A stretch of 9,842 bases of DNA from Sva-07 sp964549065 (GTDB lineage: Bacteria > Actinomycetota > Acidimicrobiia > Acidimicrobiales > Ilumatobacteraceae): contig CAZJUC010000118.1 in NCBI GenBank assembly GCA_964549065.1, positions 1 through 9,842 of the forward strand. Reading direction: 5' to 3'. The position numbers and the translations under genes are program-made. Positions 1 through 4,439 of the stretch are shown here, piece by piece (positions within the stretch are counted from its first letter, which is position 1; each line of letters begins with the position of its first letter). The notes below the pieces were generated by a model that worked only from the letters and a program-made list of their open reading frames with translations, searched no databases and had not been told where the DNA came from.

Positions 1-146
1 AGATCGTCCTGCTCGGACGCCTCCACGGCGTGCCCACCCCCGCCAACCGGGCACTGCAGGACATCGCCGCCCGCATGGCGCTCGCCGGGGAACCACCGGC
101 ATCGCGCACCGAGGCCGAGGTGCTCGCGTCGCTCGACGTCGCCTGA
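1..146 (+). CDS. 2-dehydropantoate 2-reductase-like protein, C-terminal fragment (starts before window)
   Basis: Reading from base 3, 47 codons end at TGA 144-146. The peptide contains LGRLHGVPTPANRALQDI, the C-terminal signature of the ketopantoate reductase (PanE/ApbA) family: a helix with G-V-P-T-P-x-N-x-A-L, lying close to the pantoate site in known members. Enzymes of this family reduce 2-dehydropantoate to pantoate with NADPH in coenzyme A synthesis, but many actinobacterial paralogues have unproven substrates. The Rossmann N-terminus lies outside the window, so neither the nucleotide-binding loop nor the catalytic Lys/Glu can be checked. The gene ends convergently with the minus-strand regulator remnant, with only about 30 bp between. 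Confidence 0.6.
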   Translation, partial: IVLLGRLHGVPTPANRALQDIAARMALAGEPPASRTEAEVLASLDVA

Positions 147-159
147 CTCGACAGTCGAG
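147..159. repeat. Small perfect palindrome directly after a stop codon
   Basis: CTCGAC-A-GTCGAG begins at the base after the TGA of the upstream gene, in a convergent intergenic gap. A one-base centre cannot form an RNA hairpin with six base pairs, and no T-run follows, so it is a poor intrinsic terminator. It may be chance or a protein site. Confidence 0.3.
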
Positions 160-175
160 GGATTGCTCGCAACGC

Positions 176-480
176 TCAGCGCAGGGCGAACTCGGCTGCT
201 TCCTCGGCCGACATCGCCGCACCGATCAGGGTGAGCTCGTCGAAGCGGCCGTCGCTGAGCCGTTCTCGCGCCTCGTCGACGACCGGATCGAGACGCAGCC
301 GCTGAAACGGTGCCATCTCCATCCCGAAGTGAGCGATGCCCGCCCCGGCGAGCTTCGCCACCCGCTCGGGCTCGTCGTCCCGGCCGGCGAACGTGGCTGC
401 CTGGATCAACGCGAGCCCGAGGTTCATCGTCGCCCCGGTTGCGATCGCCGAGCGGACCGCCGCCCGGTTCAACCCGGCCG
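176..480 (-). pseudogene. C-terminal remnant of a LuxR/adenylate-cyclase-type ATPase regulator
   Basis: The minus-strand frame ending at 176 encodes about 100 residues resembling the C-terminal helical-repeat tail of large STAND-ATPase regulators. An Ala/Leu-rich helix pair (NLGLALIQAATFAGRDDEPE) is followed by RVAKLAGAGIAHFG and then LRLDPVVDEARERL and SAEEAAEFAL. These match the usual tail pattern of a LLGAA-like helix, a V-x2-ARx2L helix and a final L-x-E-E-A-x2-x-A-L segment. Full family members run to many hundreds of residues. Here the upstream part is missing and the frame runs into the next gene, which occupies 577-1107. The only internal ATG is at 427, which would give an 83-aa peptide. 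I read it as the leftover 3' end of a deleted gene. The 5' boundary near 480 is approximate. A short expressed protein cannot be excluded. Confidence 0.5.
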
Positions 481-537
481 CCCGCTCGTGCTCGCCGAGA
501 TCGTCAGCGCGTCGGGGGAGCGGCTGGAGGTCGCGTG

Positions 538-566
538 CGGCTGGCCGACACGCACGGCTGGCCGAC
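538..566 (+). repeat. 12-bp tandem direct repeat with 17-bp period
   Basis: CGGCTGGCCGAC occurs at 538-549 and again at 555-566, separated by 5 bp. It lies in the short stretch between the regulator remnant and the stop codon of the minus-strand gene at 577. It may mark slippage or a deletion junction. Confidence 0.45.
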
Positions 567-576
567 GCCTGCTGCG

Positions 577-1107
577 TCAGGCGGCGTCGGGTCCCTTGGC
601 GCGAACGTCGTCGACGGCGGTCATGGCGCCGCGCAGTTCGGTCAACCAGTCGTCGGCGTGCTTGCCGACGAGGCGGACGCACCACGCAAGGGCATCGGCG
701 CGCGATCGGGCGACGTTCGCGGCAACGAGGGTGTCGAGGACGAGGCGTTCGGGCTGACGCAGGCGGGTCATCACCGGTACGGCGACGTGTGTGAACAGCT
801 CGGTCCGGTCGCCGACGGTGACGGCCCAGGCGACCTTGCGGTCGAAGCGGTGCTCGGCGTCGCGTGCGATCGCGATGCGCTGGTCGCGCGTGTCCTCGCG
901 GAAGCCCGTGATGCGGCCGCTGACCGCCTCGGCGCGGTCGGCGTCGGTGGCGTCGTCGGGCAGTTCCGGTTCGGCGACCGCGATGGTGATGGTGATCTCG
1001 TCGCGGTCGATGACGATCGACGGCGCGGCGATCGCGGACCAGTCGGTGGGGAGGCGGCCCGCGAGCCAGGACGCGATGGCGGAGTGCGAGGTGTCGGAAG
1101 CGGTCAT
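577..1107 (-). CDS. Uncharacterised 176-aa protein with ribbon-helix-helix-like C-terminal part
   Basis: No function is known to me. The protein resembles conserved hypothetical proteins of Actinobacteria. Residues 10-50 hold the segment WLAGRLPTDW and a beta-rich stretch (IVIDRDEITITIAV). Residues 65-92 are a charged helix (GRITGFREDTRDQRIAIARD). Residues 107-148 form a strand followed by two helices with RSRADAL between them; this spacing resembles the MetJ/Arc/CopG ribbon-helix-helix fold, where an N-[AV]-x-RSR-x-[DE]-A-[IL] turn is typical. DNA binding is therefore an inference. ATG 1105-1107 is chosen because a -10-like TAGTCT lies 6 nt upstream and there is no Shine-Dalgarno sequence. 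An inverted repeat spans the promoter, which would fit autoregulation. Stop TCA (plus strand) at 577-579. Confidence 0.75.
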   Translation of the reverse strand: MTASDTSHSAIASWLAGRLPTDWSAIAAPSIVIDRDEITITIAVAEPELPDDATDADRAEAVSGRITGFREDTRDQRIAIARDAEHRFDRKVAWAVTVGDRTELFTHVAVPVMTRLRQPERLVLDTLVAANVARSRADALAWCVRLVGKHADDWLTELRGAMTAVDDVRAKGPDAA

Positions 1108-1113
1108 GCCGTC

Positions 1114-1142
1114 AGACTATTGCGTTCATTACTTGATTACAA
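1114..1142 (-). promoter_or_regulatory. Leaderless promoter of the 577-1107 gene
   Basis: On the minus strand, -35 TTGTAA (1142-1137) and -10 TAGTCT (1119-1114) are separated by 17 bp. The -10 ends 6 nt before the ATG, so transcription is predicted to begin at or next to the start codon. No ribosome binding site is visible. Confidence 0.5.
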
Positions 1143-1147
1143 CGCAA
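1120..1147. promoter_or_regulatory. Inverted repeat operator candidate over the -35/-10 region
   Basis: TTGCGTT at 1120-1126 and AACGCAA at 1141-1147 are perfect inverted arms around an AT-rich 14-bp spacer. The arm centres are 21 bp apart, about two helical turns, so both arms face the same side of the DNA. One arm overlaps the predicted -35 and the other abuts the -10 of the minus-strand gene starting at 1107, a typical placement for a repressor. Confidence 0.5.
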
Positions 1148-1161
1148 GCCATCGGGCCGTC

Positions 1162-1560
1162 TCAGTCGAGGGCCTCCGCCTGGATGTCGGGGTAGGCGGC
1201 CTGGCAGGCGTGGAGGAGCGGTTCGAGGCCCATGGCCTTCGACTTCGAGCCGGAGACCTTCAGCTTGCGGAACAGCAACGCCTTGCCGAGGGGGAGCGTG
1301 CCGAGCAGCAGTTCGTGCATCGAGTCGGCGCTGAGCCTCGCGGTGAGGGTGGCGTCCACGCCGTCGATCGGCTCGAACGTCGTCACCACCGGACGCGAGC
1401 GGCCGTCGACCCAGATGTCGGCGTCGGGATCGGTCAGCCGGAAGTTGATCACCATCTGGGCGTCGACCATCGTGTCCATCGAGTCGTCGTCGGCGACAGC
1501 GTCGAACATCGTGGAGTAGACGCGCTCGAGCTGCTCGGCGTCGTGGTAGGTGCGGCCCAT
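1162..1560 (-). CDS. SCP2 sterol-binding domain protein (stand-alone)
   Basis: This 132-aa protein fits a single sterol carrier protein 2 domain. The family forms a cytoplasmic alpha/beta pocket that binds fatty acids, acyl-CoAs or other lipids. Diagnostic parts are a central beta sheet (VINFRLTDPDADIWVDG near residues 37-53), the strand ATLTARLSADSMHELLLG (about 70-87) and the C-terminal LGKALLFRKLKVSGSKSKAM (about 91-110), where the L-x-K-x-K-x-x-G-x-x-S/K pattern is typical. The length is normal and there is no signal peptide. The start ATG 1558-1560 sits 7 nt after a TAGGGT -10. It is divergent from the XRE gene. The natural ligand cannot be told from sequence. Confidence 0.8.
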   Translation of the reverse strand: MGRTYHDAEQLERVYSTMFDAVADDDSMDTMVDAQMVINFRLTDPDADIWVDGRSRPVVTTFEPIDGVDATLTARLSADSMHELLLGTLPLGKALLFRKLKVSGSKSKAMGLEPLLHACQAAYPDIQAEALD

Positions 1561-1567
1561 GCCCGCA

Positions 1568-1573
1568 ACCCTA
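1568..1573 (-). promoter_or_regulatory. -10 element of the SCP2 gene, leaderless type
   Basis: TAGGGT on the minus strand ends exactly 7 nt before the ATG at 1560, so the transcript probably starts at the start codon. No good -35 is seen at 16-18 bp. Confidence 0.4.
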
Positions 1574-1600
1574 CGTTCGCCACGTCGCCCCGGGTGGACG

Positions 1601-1618
1601 TCGGGCGCCCCCGCCCGA
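1601..1618. repeat. GC-rich perfect stem-loop in divergent intergenic region
   Basis: TCGGGCG, loop CCCC, CGCCCGA: seven base pairs with a 4-nt loop. It lies upstream of both divergent genes, so it is not a terminator. Measured from the SCP2 start it sits at about -41 to -58, where an activator could bind. Its function is unknown. Confidence 0.4.
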
Positions 1619-1663
1619 GGACTGCGGCGGACCCAGGACCCACCGGCATCTGCGCGCGGAATG

Positions 1664-1685
1664 ATGGTATCTGTTCGGATACCAT
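1664..1685. promoter_or_regulatory. Perfect 22-bp dyad, operator candidate of the XRE-nucleotidyltransferase operon
   Basis: ATGGTATC and GATACCAT are perfect inverted arms around TGTTCG. The core TATC-N6-GATA resembles the TATCC-N8-GGATA form used by HipB-type XRE antitoxins. The dyad ends 5 bp before the TAGAGT -10 of the downstream gene and fills the place where a -35 would lie, so binding would block RNA polymerase. Autoregulation by the XRE protein is the simplest reading. Confidence 0.65.
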
Positions 1686-1690
1686 TCGGC

Positions 1691-1696
1691 TAGAGT
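1691..1696 (+). promoter_or_regulatory. -10 element of the XRE gene, leaderless type
   Basis: TAGAGT ends 7 nt before ATG 1704 and no Shine-Dalgarno sequence precedes that ATG. The mRNA is predicted to begin at the start codon. The -35 is not recognisable because the dyad occupies that position. Confidence 0.5.
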
Positions 1697-1703
1697 TTCC
1701 GAC

Positions 1704-2027
1704 ATGGAAGCAGCACGGCTGATCCGAACGGCGCGGCGCCGGGCAGGACTCACGCTGCGCGAACTCGCACAGCGGGCGGGCACCTCGCACTCCACCCTGG
1801 CCGCCTACGAGCAGGATCGCAAGACCCCGAACGTCGACACCCTCGACCGGATCCTCACCGCCTGCGGATTCCGCGTCGACGTCACGCTGACGGCGCGACC
1901 GGCCGACGTCGCCGCCGATCCCGCTGCTCGCGGTCGTGAACTCGTCGAGGTACTCGAACTCGCCGAGCTGTTCCCGGCGCGTCACGACGCGACGCTCACC
2001 GCCCCCAAGTTCGGTGCCGTGGCATGA
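1704..2027 (+). CDS. XRE-family helix-turn-helix regulator, antitoxin-like
   Basis: This 107-aa protein has an XRE/Cro helix-turn-helix over residues 4-60: ARLIRTARRRAGLTLRELA, then the turn AGTSHSTLAAYEQDRKTPNVDTLDRIL, followed by a strand-forming segment CGFRVDVTL. The C-terminal 40 residues (GRELVEVLELAELFPARHD and the end APKFGAVA) form a helix plus extended tail, as in antitoxins that contact a partner toxin. It overlaps the nucleotidyltransferase start by 4 nt (ATGA at 2024), so translation is coupled. A perfect dyad upstream suggests that it represses its own operon. The antitoxin role is inferred from the gene pair. Confidence in XRE identity is high. Confidence 0.85.
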   Translation: MEAARLIRTARRRAGLTLRELAQRAGTSHSTLAAYEQDRKTPNVDTLDRILTACGFRVDVTLTARPADVAADPAARGRELVEVLELAELFPARHDATLTAPKFGAVA

Positions 2028-2566
2028 GCGCCGCGCCGTCGCTGGCCGACAAGATCGTCGCGATCCACCAGGCGCTCGACGACGCACGGCTCCCGCACGC
2101 GTTCGGCGGCGCGCTGGCGCTCGCCTGGTGCACACAGCGCGCCCGCGGCACCATCGACATCGACGTCAACGTGTTCGTCCCGACCGAGCGCACCGCGGAA
2201 CTCACCGCTGCGCTGCCACCCGACGTGGACGTCACCGGCGCGGCGATCGACCAACTCGAATCCGACGGCCAGACCCGCCTCTGGTGGGAGCAGACGCCGG
2301 TCGACGTGTTCCTCGACACCACGCCCTTCCACGCGGCAGTCGGCGAGCGCATCAGGTGGGAGCCGTTCGCCGGGCATGACATCCCGTTCCTCGCGTGCCG
2401 AGACCTGGCCGTGTTCAAGGCGTTCTTCGACCGGACGAAGGACTGGGCCGACCTGGAAGAAATGCAGATCGCGGGCACCCTCGACATCGAGGCCGTCGCC
2501 GGCGTGCTCGTGCACTACCTCGGCCCCGACGATTCCCGCATCCACCGCCTCCTCGCCCTCGCCTGA
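2024..2566 (+). CDS. Small nucleotidyltransferase, toxin-like partner of the XRE regulator
   Basis: This 180-aa protein has the minimal nucleotidyltransferase fold signature: G28-G29 in FGGALALAW, the acidic pair D45-x-D47 in TIDIDVNVF, and a third acid at D94 in PVDVFLD. These residues hold the metal ions for NTP transfer in the MNT/AbiEii/MenT superfamily. Residues 125-145 (CRDLAVFKAFFDRTKDWADL) match the helix seen after the core in AbiEii-type and related proteins, including a K-x3-x2-R-x-K-D-x2-D pattern. The protein is shorter than typical AbiEii (near 300 residues), so it is a single-domain version. Known relatives modify tRNA 3' ends or partner proteins; the substrate here is unknown. 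The start overlaps the upstream stop (ATGA). All catalytic residues are present, so it should be active. Confidence 0.75.
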   Translation: MSAAPSLADKIVAIHQALDDARLPHAFGGALALAWCTQRARGTIDIDVNVFVPTERTAELTAALPPDVDVTGAAIDQLESDGQTRLWWEQTPVDVFLDTTPFHAAVGERIRWEPFAGHDIPFLACRDLAVFKAFFDRTKDWADLEEMQIAGTLDIEAVAGVLVHYLGPDDSRIHRLLALA

Positions 2567-2590
2567 ATCGTTTCTGCGGGTGAACGCGGC

Positions 2591-2596
2591 GATACT
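2591..2596 (+). promoter_or_regulatory. Possible -10 before the cysteine-rich gene
   Basis: GATACT ends 10 nt before ATG 2607, inside the 40-bp gap after the nucleotidyltransferase. It could give a short-leader transcript independent of the upstream pair. GGTGG at 2599-2602 and flanks is only a weak ribosome binding site. The -35 is unconvincing. Confidence 0.25.
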
Positions 2597-2606
2597 CGGT
2601 GGCACC

Positions 2607-3143
2607 ATGGCCGAGCACCCGGTTCCGCGAGCATCACAGAGCGATCAGCCGACCCGGCCCACGAAGGCCGCATCGGACGCGTCGCCCGCCACACCGAAAC
2701 AACGCCAGGCGCTCGCCCACTCCCGGGGACGGATCTGCAAGGTCAAGACCTGCACGGTGTGCGCGCCGCTGCGCGAGACCCGCCGACTGAAGAAGGCGCA
2801 ACGCAAGGCCGACGCCCGAGCCCAGCACCACGCCAAGGGCGAGCCGTGCGGCAGGAACAACTGCGAGCTCGCGATCTGCGTGGCCGCTCGTGACGCCGAC
2901 GTCGTGGCGCCCGCCACGGCGGCGAGCGACACCGACCAGCAGCGCAATGATCCGGGTGACTCGCTCCGCCGCCAGGAAGAACGCCACCGAGCGGGCCTGC
3001 CCTGCGGATCCGAGCACTGCGCGAGGCCGGCGTGCGTCGACGCCTTCGCGCTGGAGCGCGCCCGTCGGCACCGCGCCGGACGCCCCTGCAAGTCGCTCGA
3101 GTGCGAACTCCCGATCTGCGTGGCCGCCCGATCGGGCACCTGA
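2607..3143 (+). CDS. Cysteine-rich repeat protein with four H-x2-G-x2-C-x4-C-x(2,4)-C units, function unknown
   Basis: I do not recognise this family. The 178-aa protein has a 30-residue low-complexity N-terminus and then four units. The cysteines are C44/C49/C52, C81/C86/C91, C133/C138/C143 and C161/C166/C171. A histidine lies exactly six residues before the first Cys of every unit (H38, H75, H127, H155), with a glycine between (H-x2-G). Units 2-4 also share G-x-P-C and end in CV-x-A. Three Cys and one His per unit suggest four metal sites, probably zinc, which is inference. Basic helices (RRLKKAQRKADARAQHH; RRQEERHR) link the units and suggest nucleic-acid or acidic-partner contact. There is no signal peptide or membrane helix. 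Units 2 and 4 share a 16-bp identical DNA stretch (2872-2887, 3112-3127). ATG 2607 is chosen because upstream codons in this frame overlap the nucleotidyltransferase. The DoxX-like gene starts 2 nt after its stop. Confidence 0.7.
   Translation: MAEHPVPRASQSDQPTRPTKAASDASPATPKQRQALAHSRGRICKVKTCTVCAPLRETRRLKKAQRKADARAQHHAKGEPCGRNNCELAICVAARDADVVAPATAASDTDQQRNDPGDSLRRQEERHRAGLPCGSEHCARPACVDAFALERARRHRAGRPCKSLECELPICVAARSGT
2872..3127 (+). repeat. 16-bp direct repeat inside the cysteine-rich gene
   Basis: CGATCTGCGTGGCCGC occurs at 2872-2887 and 3112-3127, 240 bp apart and in the same frame, encoding the ICVAA ends of units 2 and 4. It supports intragenic duplication as the origin of the repeats. 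Confidence 0.7.
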
Positions 3144-3145
3144 CC

Positions 3146-3586
3146 GTGCGCTGGCCGACCGGCGACGCCGGCATCCGAGCGGTGCTGCGGTGGCTCCTCG
3201 GCGGCGCACTGATCTTCGCCGGTGTCGGCCACCTCACCACCCAGCGCACCGAGTTCCAGGCGCAGGTGCCCGAGTGGTTCCCGATCGACGACGACCTCGT
3301 GGTGATCGCGTCCGGCATCGTCGAGATCGTCCTCGGAGTGGCGCTCATCGGGCTGGTCCGTCACCGGGTGGTCGTGGGAACGATCGTGGCCGGCTTCTTC
3401 GTCGCCATCTTCCCGGGCAACATCGCCCAATGGACCGAGGGCGTCGACGCATTCGGGCTCGACACCGACACCGCACGTTTCGTCCGGCTCTTCTTCCAGC
3501 CGGTGCTGGTGATCTGGGCGCTCTACGCCACCGGCGCGTGGCGGGCGTTCCGCGCCGGCACCTGGCCGCACCCTGGCGCCGACTGA
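3146..3586 (+). CDS. DoxX-like four-helix membrane protein
   Basis: This 146-aa integral membrane protein has four predicted helices near residues 14-30 (VLRWLLGGALIFAGVGHL), 50-70, 75-92 (VVVGTIVAGFFVAIFPGN) and 112-130. The pattern of G-H-(x)n-F after helix 1, an acidic residue in helix 2 (E60 in GIVEIVLG) and a helix 3 ending in FPGN fits the DoxX/DoxD-like family, whose members are often tied to redox or sulphur metabolism but mostly have no proven activity. GTG 3146 is chosen because it starts 2 nt after the preceding stop (TGA 3141-3143), implying coupled translation. GTG 3182 is an alternative that would shorten the N-terminus by 12 residues. No cysteines are present, so it has no thiol chemistry of its own. 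Confidence 0.75.
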   Translation: MRWPTGDAGIRAVLRWLLGGALIFAGVGHLTTQRTEFQAQVPEWFPIDDDLVVIASGIVEIVLGVALIGLVRHRVVVGTIVAGFFVAIFPGNIAQWTEGVDAFGLDTDTARFVRLFFQPVLVIWALYATGAWRAFRAGTWPHPGAD

Positions 3587-3823
3587 CGGGTGTCGAGCAC
3601 GAGCGTCTGCTCGTCCGACCGATCGCACTGGTCACGACTCCGCGCACCGACAGCAGTATCGGCATGCTCGAGGTCGCGGCCCGCGGGGGCTGACCTCATC
3701 GTGATGGGGAGATCCGACATGCGGCGCCCCGGGACGCGGTATGTCAGCAGCCAGACCGAACATCTGCTGGAGTTCACCGACATCCCGGTTCTCGTCGTAC
3801 CGAGTCCGGTGCAACCGTCCTGA
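3587..3823 (+). pseudogene. Universal stress protein (UspA-type) remnant, frameshifted and internally shortened
   Basis: Two frames carry pieces of one UspA-like domain. The first frame (about 3589-3690) ends with GMLEVAARG and reaches a TGA at 3691. The second frame continues from 3689 with ADLIVMGRSDM and TEHLLEFTDIPVLVVPSP to the stop at 3823. Together they give the usual Usp motif L-E-V-A-x3-G-A-D-L-I-V-M-G and the C-terminal D-I-P-V-L-V-V strand. The frames meet at a run of five G (3685-3689), where removing one G restores the frame. Even so, the first piece lacks the normal N-terminal strand with its Asp and about half of the domain, so the gene looks decayed. GTG 3590 could open the second frame, but its first 30 residues do not resemble Usp. 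Confidence 0.6.
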
Positions 3824-3858
3824 CGATCGAGGTCGAACTCACGCGCACGCGGGTCTCC

Positions 3859-4338
3859 TCAGAGTCGTTCGGGCAGGAAGTCACCGTGGTCGCAGAGCGT
3901 TCCGGCGACCTTCGACAGCGCGTGGGCGAGCGCCTCGGTCTCCGACGAGTCGAGTTGGTCGAAGATCACGCGTCGGACGTCCTCGACGTGCAGGGGTGCA
4001 ATCGTCTCCAGTCGGTCGAACCCGACGGCCGTGAGGGAGGCGTGCTTGCCGCGACGATCGTCGGTGTCGGTGGTGACGGTGACATCACCGCGATCGACCA
4101 ACGTCCGGAGTCGGTGGCTCAGCCGGCTCTGCGACACGTTCGCGGCATCAGCGAGATCGGTGAGCCGCATCGTGTGGTCGGGCGCTGCCGACAGGGCGAC
4201 GAGGATCGAGTAGTGCACGACGAGCAACCCGTGTGCCTTGAGGGTGCGTTCGAGCTGCGGCAGCCCCCGGTTGACGACGACGAGGAGCGCCCTCCATGCC
4301 TGTTGCTGCGTCTCGTCGAGCCATCGAACGTCGTCCAC
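3859..4338 (-). CDS. MarR-family transcriptional regulator
   Basis: This 159-aa protein has the normal MarR length and layout: dimer helices at both ends and a winged helix-turn-helix at about residues 57-103. Visible parts are RLTDLADAANVSQSRLSHRLRTL (recognition helix about 69-80) and the wing DTDDRRGKHASLT, where the D-x-R-R motif is typical of MarR proteins. It is divergent from the reductase-YceI-dehydrogenase operon. Three identical-class palindromes lie between the two starts, so it very likely represses that operon and itself. The only cysteine is C149 near the C-terminus, so it is not an OhrR-type N-terminal Cys sensor; its ligand is unknown. Start GTG 4336-4338 follows a TAAGGT by 7 nt; AAGG within it could alternatively act as a ribosome binding site. 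Confidence 0.9.
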   Translation of the reverse strand: MDDVRWLDETQQQAWRALLVVVNRGLPQLERTLKAHGLLVVHYSILVALSAAPDHTMRLTDLADAANVSQSRLSHRLRTLVDRGDVTVTTDTDDRRGKHASLTAVGFDRLETIAPLHVEDVRRVIFDQLDSSETEALAHALSKVAGTLCDHGDFLPERL

Positions 4339-4345
4339 GGCGACG

Positions 4346-4351
4346 ACCTTA
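4346..4351 (-). promoter_or_regulatory. -10 element of the marR-type gene, leaderless type
   Basis: TAAGGT on the minus strand ends 7 nt before GTG 4338. TSS at or beside the start codon is predicted. The first palindrome (4356-4367) covers the spacer of this promoter, so autoregulation is possible. Confidence 0.4.
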
Positions 4352-4355
4352 CTCG

Positions 4356-4367
4356 TTGACGCGTCAA
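4356..4367. promoter_or_regulatory. MarR operator box 1 (TTGACGCGTCAA)
   Basis: Perfect 12-bp palindrome. Its left half is also the -35 (TTGACG) of the forward operon promoter, and it sits just upstream of the reverse -10. Confidence 0.75.
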
Positions 4368-4384
4368 GTGTTCTCCGATAGGTT
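4356..4384 (+). promoter_or_regulatory. Promoter of the reductase-YceI-dehydrogenase operon
   Basis: -35 TTGACG (4356-4361), 17-bp spacer, -10 TAGGTT (4379-4384). TSS is predicted near 4391, giving a leader of about 50 nt. Operator boxes 1 and 2 overlap the -35 and the -10/start region, which fits direct repression. Confidence 0.65.
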
Positions 4385-4394
4385 GACCCGTCAA
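4383..4394. promoter_or_regulatory. MarR operator box 2 (TTGACCCGTCAA)
   Basis: Palindrome with arms TTGAC/GTCAA and centre CC. It overlaps the end of the -10 and the predicted TSS, with its centre 27 bp from that of box 1. Confidence 0.75.
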
Positions 4395-4402
4395 TGATCT
4401 AC

Positions 4403-4414
4403 TTGACACGTCAA
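4403..4414. promoter_or_regulatory. MarR operator box 3 (TTGACACGTCAA)
   Basis: Palindrome with arms TTGAC/GTCAA and centre AC. Its centre is 20 bp from that of box 2, about two helical turns, within the predicted 5' leader. Confidence 0.7.
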
Positions 4415-4420
4415 TCAACC

Positions 4421-4438
4421 ATGGAGAGCGGCGCCTGA
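4421..4438 (+). other. Possible five-codon leader ORF before the reductase
   Basis: ATG GAG AGC GGC GCC TGA (M-E-S-G-A) ends 1 nt before the reductase ATG at 4440. It lies downstream of the predicted TSS. Its GGAGAG may instead simply be the reductase ribosome binding site (spacing about 11 nt). Confidence 0.2.
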
Positions 4439-4439
4439 C

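Noticed and set aside
310..1722. A 470-codon open frame on the plus strand
   Set aside because: It runs antisense to the 577-1107 and 1162-1560 genes. Its translation is a Gly/Arg/Val-rich shadow with no domain, while the minus-strand products have coherent families or folds.
2376..2606. N-terminal extension of the cysteine-rich protein to an upstream ATG
   Set aside because: The extension is the out-of-frame Arg/Ser/Pro-rich shadow of the nucleotidyltransferase. ATG 2607 lies after its stop and begins the plausible sequence.
2718..3119. The repeated Cys-containing units as a CRISPR-like or DNA repeat array
   Set aside because: The periodicity is uneven (about 111, 156 and 84 bp) and conserved at the protein level in frame, so it is a protein repeat.
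3032..3145. Longer DoxX-like protein starting at an ATG inside the cysteine-rich gene
   Set aside because: The extra 38 residues are an Arg/Pro-rich shadow of the repeat gene; GTG 3146 gives the normal length.
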